Below are positions 32,801 through 41,306 of a DNA stretch of 41,306 nt, one piece after another (positions within the stretch are counted from its first letter, which is position 1; every line of letters starts with the position of its first letter). The stretch is from Asparagopsis taxiformis (Eukaryota > Rhodophyta > Florideophyceae > Bonnemaisoniales > Bonnemaisoniaceae): assembly GCA_030407315.1 (NCBI GenBank), contig JALQPE010002893.1:1-41306 (forward strand), written 5' to 3'. The notes below the pieces were generated by a model. That model did no database searches. It worked only from the letters and a program-made list of their open reading frames with translations, and was not told the origin of the DNA. Both the position numbers and the translations under genes were made by a program.

Positions 32801-33072
32801 TCCGTGCCCTGCGCAACCCAAGCGCCAAGGTCCGCGTATGTGAAACCTCCCGGCTTGTCCGTCAAGTCTGCGAAACTTGAGTGGGCGAATAAATCCAGCA
32901 AGAGGCGGAGGAAGTCTTTGCCAGCGAGAGTAGTTTCGCGGGCGGCGCGACCTACGTTTCGACGTGTACCCATGTCACTAGAATCCTCCCAAGGGCTAGC
33001 GGGTTCGCGCAGAATTGGCACGGTTGCGTCGTCAACGATCGGATTGCTGTTGCGCCTGCGCTTATTCGTCAT
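29875..33072 (-). CDS. Beta-class DNA amino-methyltransferase fused to a SET domain, 1065 aa
   Basis: I choose the ATG at 33072 (A at -3), followed by a basic TNKRRR stretch that could be a nuclear signal; the frame is open 86 codons further up without protein-like character. Residues 1-460 are mainly helical and unrecognised. Residues about 500-785 are a DNA methyltransferase: LTDPPYN (505-511) is catalytic motif IV, and the SAM-binding motif I, DPFSGTFATG (746-755), comes later, with GSDMD at 769-773. This IV-then-I order is that of the beta class (N6_N4_Mtase, CcrM-like), and DPPY favours N6-adenine over N4-cytosine. An acidic insert of about 50 residues splits the domain. Residues 894-1062 are a SET domain: GRGLFA and GDEVCAYYG at the start, FINDP and NVEF in the middle, GQELYVHYG at the end. 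SET domains methylate protein lysines. The combination suggests marking DNA and chromatin together. There are no breaks. Confidence 0.85.
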   Translation of the reverse strand: MTNKRRRNSNPIVDDATVPILREPASPWEDSSDMGTRRNVGRAARETTLAGKDFLRLLLDLFAHSSFADLTDKPGGFTYADLGAWVAQGTEEQFVALQGRLSMSFSGRSKNAGVEADVAEIVMAEMNVERAKQIVRLALPIAEFSRQDERIGQWVEHCILSGIVPQTFLIGCNMLPSPLQAPQRGEPSAFVLAPPETFEVLMYFQALSIIRNHNKNLPRRRIGDAAEEGNEAARVPAHRKSTNRACYVVQVLYHAWTDVAYAAKFSSFEELMAPYIIFDSSEHWFDVLDEGLFAPMEQKLDLYHNKAPLSHPDGYGGKVETRTSAQHSAFRDLVRKFFDRLQFLIVNPDLYTWPESDRWGALEIYFSSGNPDKLPAYFDTLDEDVMAVLRPAPQAADAEKVPKPVDDTPTRRNTGGRGLVPSTRHTTRLQLGPGRTSLTAQGPSPPSPSPHATEEQESEGQALAKDFLSKMSQYCRVYDVPFEDLVSADESREHVPITGNVQLILTDPPYNVRRKRNDSNSSYDRLTAEDMQASIEVFDELLRPGGHGIVFCSVLQFYEWFHYLETYKGPQSEGPTDTAASDDGSDEEEVTSMNSDSEASQHSGEESADEEEDEEEEDVVRNSVFFVDEVPLLFVRLPGHLYQMPGRKRYQRMNMAEVAIHFWKRGVPFKTGSEMVAYRNHGYMDGTYPAWCNVTINMPAIDSNEMVWRTRSTTGATVRVRAEQKSVALMMELISQHSQPGDIVVDPFSGTFATGKAAMSLPEHRVFVGSDMDKLCVVRSLPKLCAVMSRVILSNNTDMRVTTEAKQSAEKFLASPSVTMRTQRERRIIEPPPGLPLYQRFPKYIRQYLWQLCPESIASREHMEKPVHYWPPSLRRWLQTENPRVMRAHDCVAKKLSVRPSLIKHPNAGRGLFAEQTFNVGDEVCAYYGTVVYSDMSKESMRFAYGEGHMAITKETFLMYAIKLYATAEDDENIEHPIWIVPAPFCSAQFINDPRYLRGEDTPAEDTRRMANVEFVENYSSGSTGKKLKAKDLENPKIIVVRAIRDIRPGQELYVHYGTAFRAWN

Positions 33073-33372
33073 AATGGAATGAGTGGAAAATTCGGTACAG
33101 GATGGCGACCGCTCGGCGAGACAGTCAAATTTGACGACGTATCTCGTGACGTTTGCACTCTTTCGTGAGGAACACTGGTTGATATCGAACGGAACAGAGT
33201 ATACGGGTACACAGCACTGGAAAGGTCTTGAAACCCGTAACCGGTGTAGGTAATAAGTTGTGACGGATACGTGGTAGAGAAAAAATTTTAAAAAGATTGT
33301 GATTCCCTGCCTTTGAGTGTTGTACTGCAAGGCCGCCAGTCACATAGGTTGACACAGGTGCCTCACGCTTAC

Positions 33373-33587
33373 CAGGTGAGCGACATCCGGACGGCCACTG
33401 GACGTGGGGATGTCCGACTCAGATGCATTGCTGGCCAGCCCAGAAATTCTACAATTTCGGGCAGAAAAAATATTGCAAAAAACATCGATTTCGGCGGTCG
33501 ATTGTGCCGTACGGCACACCCCCATCTCAAAAACATGTTCACATGTGCATGTTTTTGAGAATAGCCCAAATTTTAATTCAAAGCAGG
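33373..33587 (-). repeat. Diverged reverse copy of the 200-bp module
   Basis: This copy runs opposite to arrays 1 and 2. The central stem-loop and the GTGCCGTACGGCAC palindrome are intact. The right edge ends CAAAGCAGG instead of CAAATCAGG, and the left part (GGACGTGGGGATGTCC area) is rearranged. It lies about 300 bases upstream of the methyltransferase-SET ATG, so it could also affect that promoter. Confidence 0.85.
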
Positions 33588-34677
33588 ATGCAGATATTCG
33601 TCTTCTACCATTGTCAGAACACATTCGTATAACCACATTTGGAGAACCTGAGCCCAGAGCTATCGGTTTTGGCGGGAGCTAAGCCATATCTCATATAATC
33701 AGTAACTACTTCCCGCCAGCTGAGTGGTGGAACCCCTGCTATTTCTACCAACGAGACATACGGGGTGTCAACTCGGCAATCGTATATGATTTGGGTGCTA
33801 AATTTATTCAAGAGACGAATGGGCTTCGAAAAGGAGCCCAACTACGTCTACTTGTGATCCATGGGTATAGGACTATTCTATTCTTCTCCAGGCTTCCACC
33901 GTAGCCGCCTCCTCCGCCTCCGTTAATGGAAAGAATATCCGAACCGCACCTCAACATGTTCTTCATGTGATCCATGGGTACTGACATCTCACATGCTCTC
34001 CAGGCTTCCACCGTAGCCGCCTCCTCCGCTCCGTTAATGGCAACAATATCCAAACTGGACCTCTACATGTTTTTCTTGTGATCCATGGGTACTGACATCT
34101 CACATGTTCTCCAGGCTTCCTCCAAAGCCGCCACCTCCACCTCCGTTAATGGAAAGAATACCCGAACCGCAGGCTTCCTCCATAGCCGCCTCCACCTCCG
34201 TTAATGGCAAAAACATCTCACCGGGCTGAAAACGGACGGACGACATTGGGTTCGTTCCGCTGCGTAGACGTTTAGAATCTTGTTAGAAAAAGTAAACGAA
34301 AGAGAATGACATCTCATCTCTGTCGCAATATGTTCCATTTTCAAGTTCTCGGGTTCCACACCCATCAAGGCCTGGATCGAACCCTCTTCGATGGATAGGA
34401 CAAATAGTGGAAGGCTTTTAAGCCTGTGACCAAGCGGCTATTGATTGGTTGGAGGAAGGAAATTACAGAGGAAATTTAGCTGAGTACGGTGCTCGCGATA
34501 GCTGTTAGGTTAAAGTCAAATATGTGTTTCGATTATTTTTCGTACGAAAATGTCTTGCAAAAGACGATGCTTTGTCGTTCTCCTGGAGGGAGTCCGTTGC
34601 ATTGCACTCAATTCGAGAGCATCGTCATGAAGGAGAGGATTCTTTCTGCTTGTTAGAATCGGTTTAGAGCACATAGC
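33588..34677. other. Non-coding region between module copies
   Basis: Apart from the minisatellite at 33854-34215 nothing is recognised. The rest is unique, moderately AT-rich sequence without a credible gene. It may include the left-over body of the mobile unit. Confidence 0.4.
33854..34215 (-). repeat. 112-bp minisatellite with glycine-rich coding trace
   Basis: GTGATCCATGGGTA recurs at 33854, 33967 and 34078, giving units of about 112 bp, followed by a shortened unit. On the minus strand part of each unit reads INGGGGGGYGGSLE or a variant, like the glycine-rich tail of an RNA-binding or structural protein. Unit lengths of 113 and 111 do not keep one frame, so a long repeat protein is not encoded here. 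Confidence 0.7.
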
Positions 34678-35232
34678 TAATGCATTACTGGCCAGCCCAG
34701 AAATTGTAGAATTTCGGGCAGCAAAAATATTGTAAAAAACCTTGATTTGGGCGGCCGATTGTGCCGTACGGCACACCCCCATTTCAAAAACATGTTCACA
34801 TGTGCATGTTTTTGAGAATAGCCCAAATTTTAATTCAAATCAGGGTGTCTAATTTGGCCACAACGGCCCCAGGAACCGACCGCCGCCCCGAGCGGGGTCA
34901 TCACTGGCTTCTGTAAGCACCAACTGTAAGGCTAAATGGCGTCTGACGAAGGGTCAATTTCAGGCTCAATACGCCAGGGACAGGTCTTGGTCCTTGTTCC
35001 ATCATGGTCCCGCCCCGCTCTCTCACGACCAACCTGAAATGGACGTCCGGTGGATGTCCAGCTCGATTGCATTGCTGGCCAGCCCAGAAATTCTAAAATT
35101 TCGGGCACAAAAAAATATTGCAAAAAACATCGATTTGGGCGGTCGATTGTGCCGTACGGCACACCCCCATCTCAAAAACATGTTCACATGTGCATGTTTT
35201 TGAGAATAGCCCAAATTTTAATTCAAATCAGG
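34678..35232 (-). repeat. Array 3: two reverse 200-bp modules with a type B spacer
   Basis: Cores lie at about 34678-34844 (shortened at one end) and 35033-35232 (full). The spacer 34845-35032 and the outer core are almost identical to the reverse complement of 23300-23690 in array 1. The outer core abuts the end sequence of the candidate mobile unit, mirroring 28948. Confidence 0.9.
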
Positions 35233-35465
35233 ACGTCTTCCGGACATAGGGGTGCTCGCGGCCTAGCTCGACAGCTGTAATTGTACCTCATTAAATACTG
35301 TTGATGACTGCCTACCGTATACAATCTGGGCTGTTGGCGTATTATCCGGTACTTGACCTGACCTGAACGTTCATCGCAGACCGTTGTGGTTACCGACACT
35401 ATACAGCAATCTTTTTTGTATCTCGTGCAACTCAATCGTTCCATCGCTTCCGGGAAAGCTTCATT

Positions 35466-37444
35466 ATGCCGCCGCGTATTGCGAAGAAAGCTCCAAAGCC
35501 TCCGGGCCTCCACGAAACCCGGTCAGCAGCTGCTGTATCGAGTGCCCGACAATCCCGTGCGAAGAAGCGGTCTGGGCCTACCGGCAGCATTGAACCGCGG
35601 TCCGGTAGTCGCAAGACGGACCGGCGCAGAACTGGGGATCCGCAGCGAGAAAGTGAGGAAGGAGGAACGGCGCGGAGAGAGATGGGGCTTGACCGAGGCA
35701 AGCGTGCTCGCAGGGACAGTGAACATCATGATGATGACATGATAGTGGCTCAAAACATGTTGGAATTGCGGCAGAGTGCTATGGCAAAGGTAGTTCCTCC
35801 CGGGTTGGCAGATGCGGAGGTGCTGCAGACGGAGTCCCAGCCGGGGGTTCCGACACACTGGAGGCTGTGACCCCCACTGCGCCAACTATGCCGAGTACAT
35901 CAGCCCCAGCAGGTAATGCAGTCAGGGACCCGAGGATAGCGGCAAGGGATGTTGTTTCTGAGCAACGTTCACAGGATGCCAACTATCATCGGCGGTCAGG
36001 TGGTACTGAGGGAGAGAGCAGCCGGAGTGCGGCCTCGTCACAACAGAGTGTCATTGGTGCCAAATATGCGCGTAACGCCCCCGCGACGTCAGGCTATTGG
36101 CGATGGAGGACATCATATTCCCGATAGCGTGGGAGATGGGGGGACGGTGAGGGCAGAGAGGTTGCATCCGCCGGAATCCATCGATTTAATGGCGAGTCGC
36201 ATCAATGCGCAGAAGAAGAAGATCGCGGAGCTGGAAAAAAAGTGTTTAGCCAGGACATAGCAAACAAGGCGCTCACCACGGAGATTGTTGCGTTGGAGGC
36301 TAAGGTGAAGACTCTGCAGGCGGAAAATGCCAGCCTTACTGCAATTGCGAGAACAGGTAGAATCAGTGATCACGGTGGCGGTAAGTCGAAAATACAGAAA
36401 GCCATTCCTGTGAAATACCTTGGAGTTCTTAGGGCGGTTGAGGAAAACCTGACAAAGTGGTGCAAGAACGAGACTATGGAGCTGGACCCTATAGCGGAAC
36501 AAACGCAGAGACGTTGGACTGGACGTACCATCGAGGTAGAGCCGGTAGAAGGGGCACTTTGGAGCGAAAACGGTGTAGGATATATTGCTACCCCTCCGGG
36601 CTATATCATCAAGAATCTGCAGTGGTATACACCTTCGTACAGGGACGAGAGTGATCTGCTGAATGACTTGGTGCGACACGTACTGCGTCAAAGTCCGTGG
36701 TGTGATGTGTTTTCCGATGAGGAGCAGCGTGTGTGCTGTCAAGAGGCTGTGGCGGGGAGCAAGGAATTGAAAGTGAAGGTGACGCAGAAACTGTCCGACG
36801 TGATGAGTGCACGGAAGCGTAGTGCGAGGGACAGATTGTTCGGTTCGCTGGGGTACACGAAATTAATGTCTAGATGCACGATGCTGACGACGCGAGCTGA
36901 GATGGACGAGCGAGAGGAACAAAAGCGCGAAGCGTCTGAGAAGCTTTTGAAACGGGAAAGTAACGGTGATTTGGATATGGGGAGGTGGCGAACGGCACCG
37001 TTCTCAGAGCTGCGATACAGCAAAGGCTTGGTTCCTGACAGCTTCGAAATGGAAGTGAATGGTGATGCATGGTTTAACAACCGAGTAGCTGTGAATGTGC
37101 TGGACATCTTCAGGGGTTATTCGATACGACCAGAACAAGTAATGGACATAGAGACGAGCATACTAACGCTGGCGCGCCTGGATGCTTGGCTAGTGACTAC
37201 TGTGGAGTGTTTGGATGAACCGAAGGGGAAAGGAGGTGCACGGCAGAAGGAGTTTACAAGGCGGTACAGTCAATATGTGGGGGTAGCTTTTCAGCAATTA
37301 GTTGGTATGGTGGTGTACTGCATGTCTTGTCTCCAAGGCTCGCAAGCAAGGGAAGAAACGGACGTTGTCGAGAGCGAACAGCGGACTAGTGCACAGTCAC
37401 GGCATGTGTTTTGCAAGCCGTACTGTGACGAGAGAGGCTGTTGA
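35466..37444 (+). pseudogene. Coiled-coil accessory protein gene of the Plavaka-like element, frameshifted
   Basis: An ATG at 35466 starts a basic, proline- and arginine-rich region (134 codons). The probable product then changes frame near 35870, again between about 35950 and 36100, and again near 36235 at a run of A in GGAAAAAAAGTG. Across the last break the two frames make one heptad-like coiled coil (INAQKKKIAELEKK, then KALTTEIVALEAKVKTLQ). The remaining 400 codons (36242-37444) are open and include a lysine/arginine-rich helical part, but I recognise no family. It converges with the Plavaka-like transposase 380 bases away. Two-gene CACTA elements often carry a second DNA-binding protein, so that role is possible. 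Whether codons 36242-37444 are still translated alone cannot be told. Confidence 0.45.
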
Positions 37445-37824
37445 AGTGTGGCAAAGCGGAGAGGGGTCTGGAATTGTTCATGTCGTTGATGATGTAACCG
37501 CTGCTCATCACTTGTTCTAGTGTCCGAGGATTGGATTCAATCGCATATTACGTCAAACCTCGGTGCTGTAATGGATTGTGTGATTGCGCAAGGACTAATT
37601 GGCGCAGAACTTTTCGTCGTTGACCCATATGCTGGACACCTGACTGCAAACCTGAATGTCGAAATCAATGCCCCACAGTATGGGGGCATGGAGCGGCGCC
37701 ATGCAGCCACTGCTGATAACGGTTTTGGCGTAATGGAGGATGGTTGAAATTAGTGCAGTAAATGTGACGTTGACTAGAAGGTTTATCATGTAGTACATTA
37801 TCAATAGAGTGCTGCGATTTAGAT
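37445..37824. other. Spacer between two convergent genes
   Basis: The plus-strand accessory gene and the minus-strand transposase end facing each other. A 75-codon plus frame (37520-37747) is open and lies in the same frame as the accessory gene after its stop. It could be a displaced tail, but nothing else supports it. Confidence 0.35.
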
Positions 37825-40800
37825 TTATTCTTCTTCATTATCATCTGTGAATTGGTAATCAGTGTTGGTGTAGAAGCGGTTGAGATAGAAACGGTGGTCC
37901 GACCAGTGCATTTGTTTCGTAAATGGCTTGACTGGAAAGTTACTTCGTACGATGTGCACGGTGCCAGATATAGTAGATGCAGGAATGAGGTCAAACCAAG
38001 GACCACCTGCACTGTGGGATGCAGTGTCATTGCTGTCAACGGATCCGTTGTCCGGGTCCCATGTGGACCACTTTAAACAAATGCACCCAAGTGATTTTTC
38101 CACAGCGGTTTTGGGGCAAAGCAGGTCATATACTGAACGAAAGCGAGTTCTACAGGTTGAAACAGGTTTGGAGACTGCAGGCGTACCAGTGCCAGGACGC
38201 GCCCTACCCATATGGTTCTGTAGTCATCGGCAGTTCCGGAGATGACGACAAAGGAGTACTGCGATCTCTTTGCGGGGCCGAACGATGAAGTTGCAAAGAC
38301 GCGCTGCTGCTTGTGCCTCGACACGTTTGTGGGGCGAAGCATGCCACTGTGCGGGTCAAAGTCGTCGGCATCTGGGACGTACCCTCCCATGACGTAGGCG
38401 GACTTTACCACGGTGACGGAAATGTCCATGTCATGTATTGGAGGGCCTTCTGCCGTGGCGCGCAGTCTAGCGAGGGTGAGGAACGCTTGTGCAGCTGTGT
38501 CACCGAGTTGCTGGAATAGCGTTATGGTGCCAGACGGGAACGAGGAGTTGTGCAGCGGCAAAAGAGTGGCAGGATCGGGCTGTCCGTCGATATCTGCAAC
38601 GAGGAGGGTTGCATCGGGCAGCAGGGAGGCAAAGTCGTGCAGTGCAACGGTGAATCCGTCGCGAACGAGTACTGCACCGTCTGTGGGCGATATCATGCGT
38701 GCGTTTCCCAATGTGTTCGATGGGGTATGACCAGTTGGAGTGGCCAAGGAGAATTCCATGTGGCGAATAGTCTCTTCCATGGCTGTGGAGCGCCTTCGAG
38801 AGGTTTTCCTATAACTCTGTTTGAACAGAAGATGCGAGTGTTCGTAGGGGCCTGCATCAATGTGTTCCAGGGCGCCATATCTCTGCAAAGTCACCGGGAA
38901 GATGGTCTAGAAGATGGAACTTGAAAGTTTTGAGACCTGTGGTGTGGAATGGGCCGAGGGTGGAGAGCATTGATTGTTGAAATAGGAAATGGAGTTCTGG
39001 AGGCTTTCTAGTTCGGCGGCAGTCCAGTGCTTGATGCGACCGCGTTTCATGACCCATGCGACGAGGTCAGAGTATTGCGTGCAGATGGAAGTGAGGGGGG
39101 CTGTATCTACTTCGTCACAGCATGTGTCAATGAATGCTGCGATGAAAGGGAACACCATGTCGACATGGTGATAGTCTTTGGCTGCGAGCATGCCGCGTAT
39201 GCCGTCCTCCGTGAAGAGGCCGTTCAAATTGGTGCCCTTCTCACCCTTGGAGAAGTCGACATGAAGACCGGTGATGTAGTAGTCGCGTTCGATAGCGGAC
39301 AGAATGCTGTTTGAGCCGGCGAGGATGGATTTTTTCACCTTCTTGAAGGTGCGAGGTGTCCCGGAATGGGAGGCAGTGGTGGTGAGGTCTGGGGAGCTGA
39401 GGCGGTGGACAATGCACTGTTTGATGAGCTTTGAGATGCCGAGGTGGAGATTGTGCAGAGGCTCGAAGGAGAAAATGTTGTAGGGGTCTAGGGGACTGTT
39501 GGTGGGTAAAAGAGCGGTCGATTCGAGGACAGAGTGTTGTTCGAGGAGGGAGAGAGCTTCGAGCGGAGCAGTTGTATGCTCCTGAGCGCTCTCTTGGCGT
39601 GCAGAGCGTGTATCATCGAGGGAGCGGGGCTGGTGTGGCGCGCTGGATTCAAGTTGAGTGGCGGGGATGTAGCAGCGGTGGCAGGGATGTGTGGTGGTAG
39701 TGCTGTTGCGAGTGCATGAGAGCTCTTTGGCCTCTGGAAAGTCGCAGCAATAATTGGCTAGGATGGGAAAGCATTGGCGGGCAGTTGCAGTGGAGTCTGT
39801 GCAGGGGAACCCGGAAGAGAACGCGGTGGATAGGGACGAAAACACTTTTTCGAGTGCTTTATGAAGAATATCAATTTTGCGAGCGCGACTAGCAGAACTA
39901 GAGGTTGTCGGCATTTCATCACCGAACAAGGCGTTGGACGAAGGGTTAACAATGTACGGAAGATACCCGACGATGGTGAGGCCGGTACGGATGCAGTGGC
40001 GACGGAGGGGGGCGGAGAAGTTGAGCAGTGTGACGTGTATGGGGTATGCGACGATTGCGGAGCTCTTGAGGCTTGTGCTGCTCTTGTCGGAGTACACTTG
40101 GAGGAGGCCGGCAAAGGAGGAAGCGGTGGGATCATTTTCCTCTGCCCATACGACCTGTGGATCTTCCGAGAGCTGCACGCGCTGTCTAGTAACCTGGTGC
40201 AGCGTTTTCGCGAATTCTGTGTGTAGGGGATGAGAAAATATTGGCGGTGCCGTCTGGGGCGGTCTGTGGGGAGGGGTGGAAGAGAGTATTTTGGTCGTTA
40301 GCCAGTGCTAACTGCCTGCGGAGCATGTCGACTGGGTCGCGGAGGTACAGCTGTGCCGAGTACTTACCAGTTTTGTCTGGAATGATGTGGCTCTTGTAAC
40401 CTTCGGTGCGGAAATGTGTTTCGACCATGGAAGCGGTAACGTGGCGACATTCTTCTACGGTGCGAACGGCGCTGTTGAACTTTTCTAGGGAGAATGCGGG
40501 GTCTTGTAGGATGGTGATGACTTCGCTCACGCGGCCAGCGCCGGCCTTGTACTCGAGGGTTGTGAGACTGGCGGCGAGGGATTGCACGAGGAGGTCTGCG
40601 CGGGAGGGGGTTGAGGTTGGTGGCAGTGAAGCGTCACAGGGTGAGTCGCTGGAGGAAGCACGACCAGATTCTGGGTCTGGGGAGCTGGGTTGCGGGGAAT
40701 CATGGTCGCCGTTTCGAGCAGGCTCATGGGTGACGGCAGGGACACGAGCGTTGTTGAAATGTTGGGGAGAGGGGTTGAAACGGTAGCGACACGTTCGCTC

Positions 40801-40863
40801 ATGCAGCGCGAGCGCATAAGCATCTACGCAGTAGTAGAAGCACCCTTCATACTTGCATTCCAT
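37825..40863 (-). pseudogene. Plavaka-like CACTA-superfamily transposase with four frameshifts
   Basis: An ATG at 40863 begins a C2HC zinc finger (C3, C8, H21, C25; C-x4-C-x12-H-x3-C), the usual N-terminus of Plavaka transposases. The frame changes near 40230. The next segment (40178 and upstream to about 38960) has the catalytic-region blocks: SSAIVAYPIHVTLLNFSAPLRR-type strand (about 40070), a CCDFPEAKEL...PCHRC block (about 39700), and YNIFSFEPLHNLHLGISK (about 39440). The frame changes near 38960, again near 38880, then near 38095, with recognisable family sequence on both sides each time (FHLLDHLPGDF; EHSHLLFKQSYR; FAPKPLWKNHLG against WSTWDPDN). Total length, about 1010 codons, suits the family. 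Frames alternate between two phases, so each indel undoes the previous one. No splice sites explain this, so the copy is inactive. Confidence 0.75.
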
Positions 40864-41306
40864 GTCGAGTTTTGACGCAAAAGGGAGGATTGCGAGCTGA
40901 ACAGGGGAGACTGTGCCGTCCAGATGCGACCAATTTTATTTTTGTGGTGCTTTCGAGACTTGGAATGTAACGTGTTCGTAGTTTTTTGGGTAGTAGTTTT
41001 GTGCTCACTCACTCCAGCTGACATCCCAACGTGGAATTTAACCGAGAGTTCAATCATTTCCAACTGTTACATCACATTGCGTGCTGGCACGTGTGCATGG
41101 AAGGACGAACGACTGCCCTGGGAGATGATTTTCAATTAATTCATTTGTAATAATAAACTTTTTTATTTCAAACTTCGTGGAATCTGAATGTGCTTTACAG
41201 CGGATATGCCACATCATGTAAGGAAAGCAAATGGATTCTCATATATATGATTATATGTTTATATTCGTTGTTTCATCGAATCCGGATCTCTTTGTTCGGG
41301 GAATCC
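40864..41306. other. Upstream flank of the Plavaka-like transposase to the window end
   Basis: No gene is seen. The last bases, read on the minus strand, are TTCCCCGAACAAAGAGATCC. They resemble the minus-strand reading of 28944-28926 (TTCCCCGGATAAAGGGGTGC), matching at about 15 of the first 18 positions. An element terminus may therefore lie at or just beyond the window edge. Confidence 0.35.

Larger units (their letters stand above)
28887..35278. mobile_element. Candidate 6.4-kb mobile unit with long inverted ends carrying the methyltransferase-SET gene
   Basis: The left end reads ACAGCTGTCAAGCTAGGC, then GCGAGCACCCC and a TCCGG stretch, then a forward 200-bp module at 28948. The right end, read on the minus strand from 35278, has ACAGCTGTCGAGCTAGGC, GCGAGCACCCC, a TCCGG stretch and a module starting at 35232. 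The match therefore includes about 60 bases outside the module as well as the module itself; an indel of about 14 bases in the left copy is the main difference. AATT flanks both ends (28883-28886 and 35279-35282) and may be a target duplication, though AATT is also self-complementary. The only intact gene inside is the methyltransferase-SET fusion. No transposase is seen within, so mobility would be non-autonomous or in trans. Confidence 0.5.

Noticed and set aside
33073..33330. Upstream extension of the methyltransferase-SET protein to 33330
   Set aside because: The 86 codons lack protein-like character and the ATG at 33072 opens directly into a typical basic N-terminus.
38095..40230. Introns explaining the frame changes in the Plavaka-like gene
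   Set aside because: Homologous sequence continues across each change within a few bases, leaving no room for an intron and no GT-AG pair.
1..41306. Bacterial, phage or giant-virus origin suggested by ParB and DNA methyltransferase domains
   Set aside because: The Ty3/gypsy element, CACTA transposases, SET domain, polyadenylation signal and non-operonic layout indicate a eukaryotic nuclear genome.

Overview
The window looks like a repeat-rich stretch of a eukaryotic nuclear genome. It holds a decayed Ty3/gypsy LTR-type retroelement, two decayed CACTA-superfamily transposases (one clearly Plavaka-like), an intact DDE-type transposase candidate, and long uninterrupted coding regions with no visible introns or bacterial-style operons. 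Intron-poor genes among many class I and class II elements would suit a florideophyte red alga. That is inference from memory and lineage is not decided here.

Layout. 1-7.0 kb: a ParB-like gene (1121-2689, minus) followed by a broken CACTA transposase (3292-6993, minus). 7.0-9.6 kb: non-coding, with a 70-bp near-perfect palindrome and a 1.1-kb cloud of ACTGCC/GGCAGT words. 9.5-10.3 kb: a second ParB-like gene, apparently truncated by that cloud. 12.2-14.6 kb: an intact 773-codon transposase candidate (plus). 15.9-21.0 kb: a frameshifted Ty3/gypsy gag-pol (minus). 21.2-22.2 kb: a C/T-rich stretch. 22.5-24.4 kb: an array of a 200-bp palindrome-bearing module. 24.7-28.6 kb: an intact 1310-codon fusion of a ParB-like domain with a 2-oxoglutarate/Fe(II) oxygenase (minus). 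28.9-35.3 kb: a candidate mobile unit bounded by long inverted repeats and carrying an intact 1065-codon fusion of a beta-class DNA amino-methyltransferase with a SET domain. 35.5-37.4 kb: a frameshifted coiled-coil accessory gene (plus). 37.8-40.9 kb: a broken Plavaka-like transposase (minus).

How the parts may work together. The most interesting content is between 22 and 41 kb. A DNA methyltransferase joined to a SET (protein lysine methyltransferase) domain sits beside a ParB-like/2OG oxygenase, and both lie among transposase genes and structured repeats. Without the 6.4-kb methyltransferase unit, the oxygenase gene and the coiled-coil gene would be divergent neighbours about 470 bp apart, with the Plavaka-like transposase next. 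This suggests one transposon carrying an oxygenase, into which a second unit carrying a DNA/histone methylation gene was inserted. The two modification genes are unbroken while nearly every transposase around them has frameshifts. ParB-like domains occur three times in the window, each near a transposase or modification gene.
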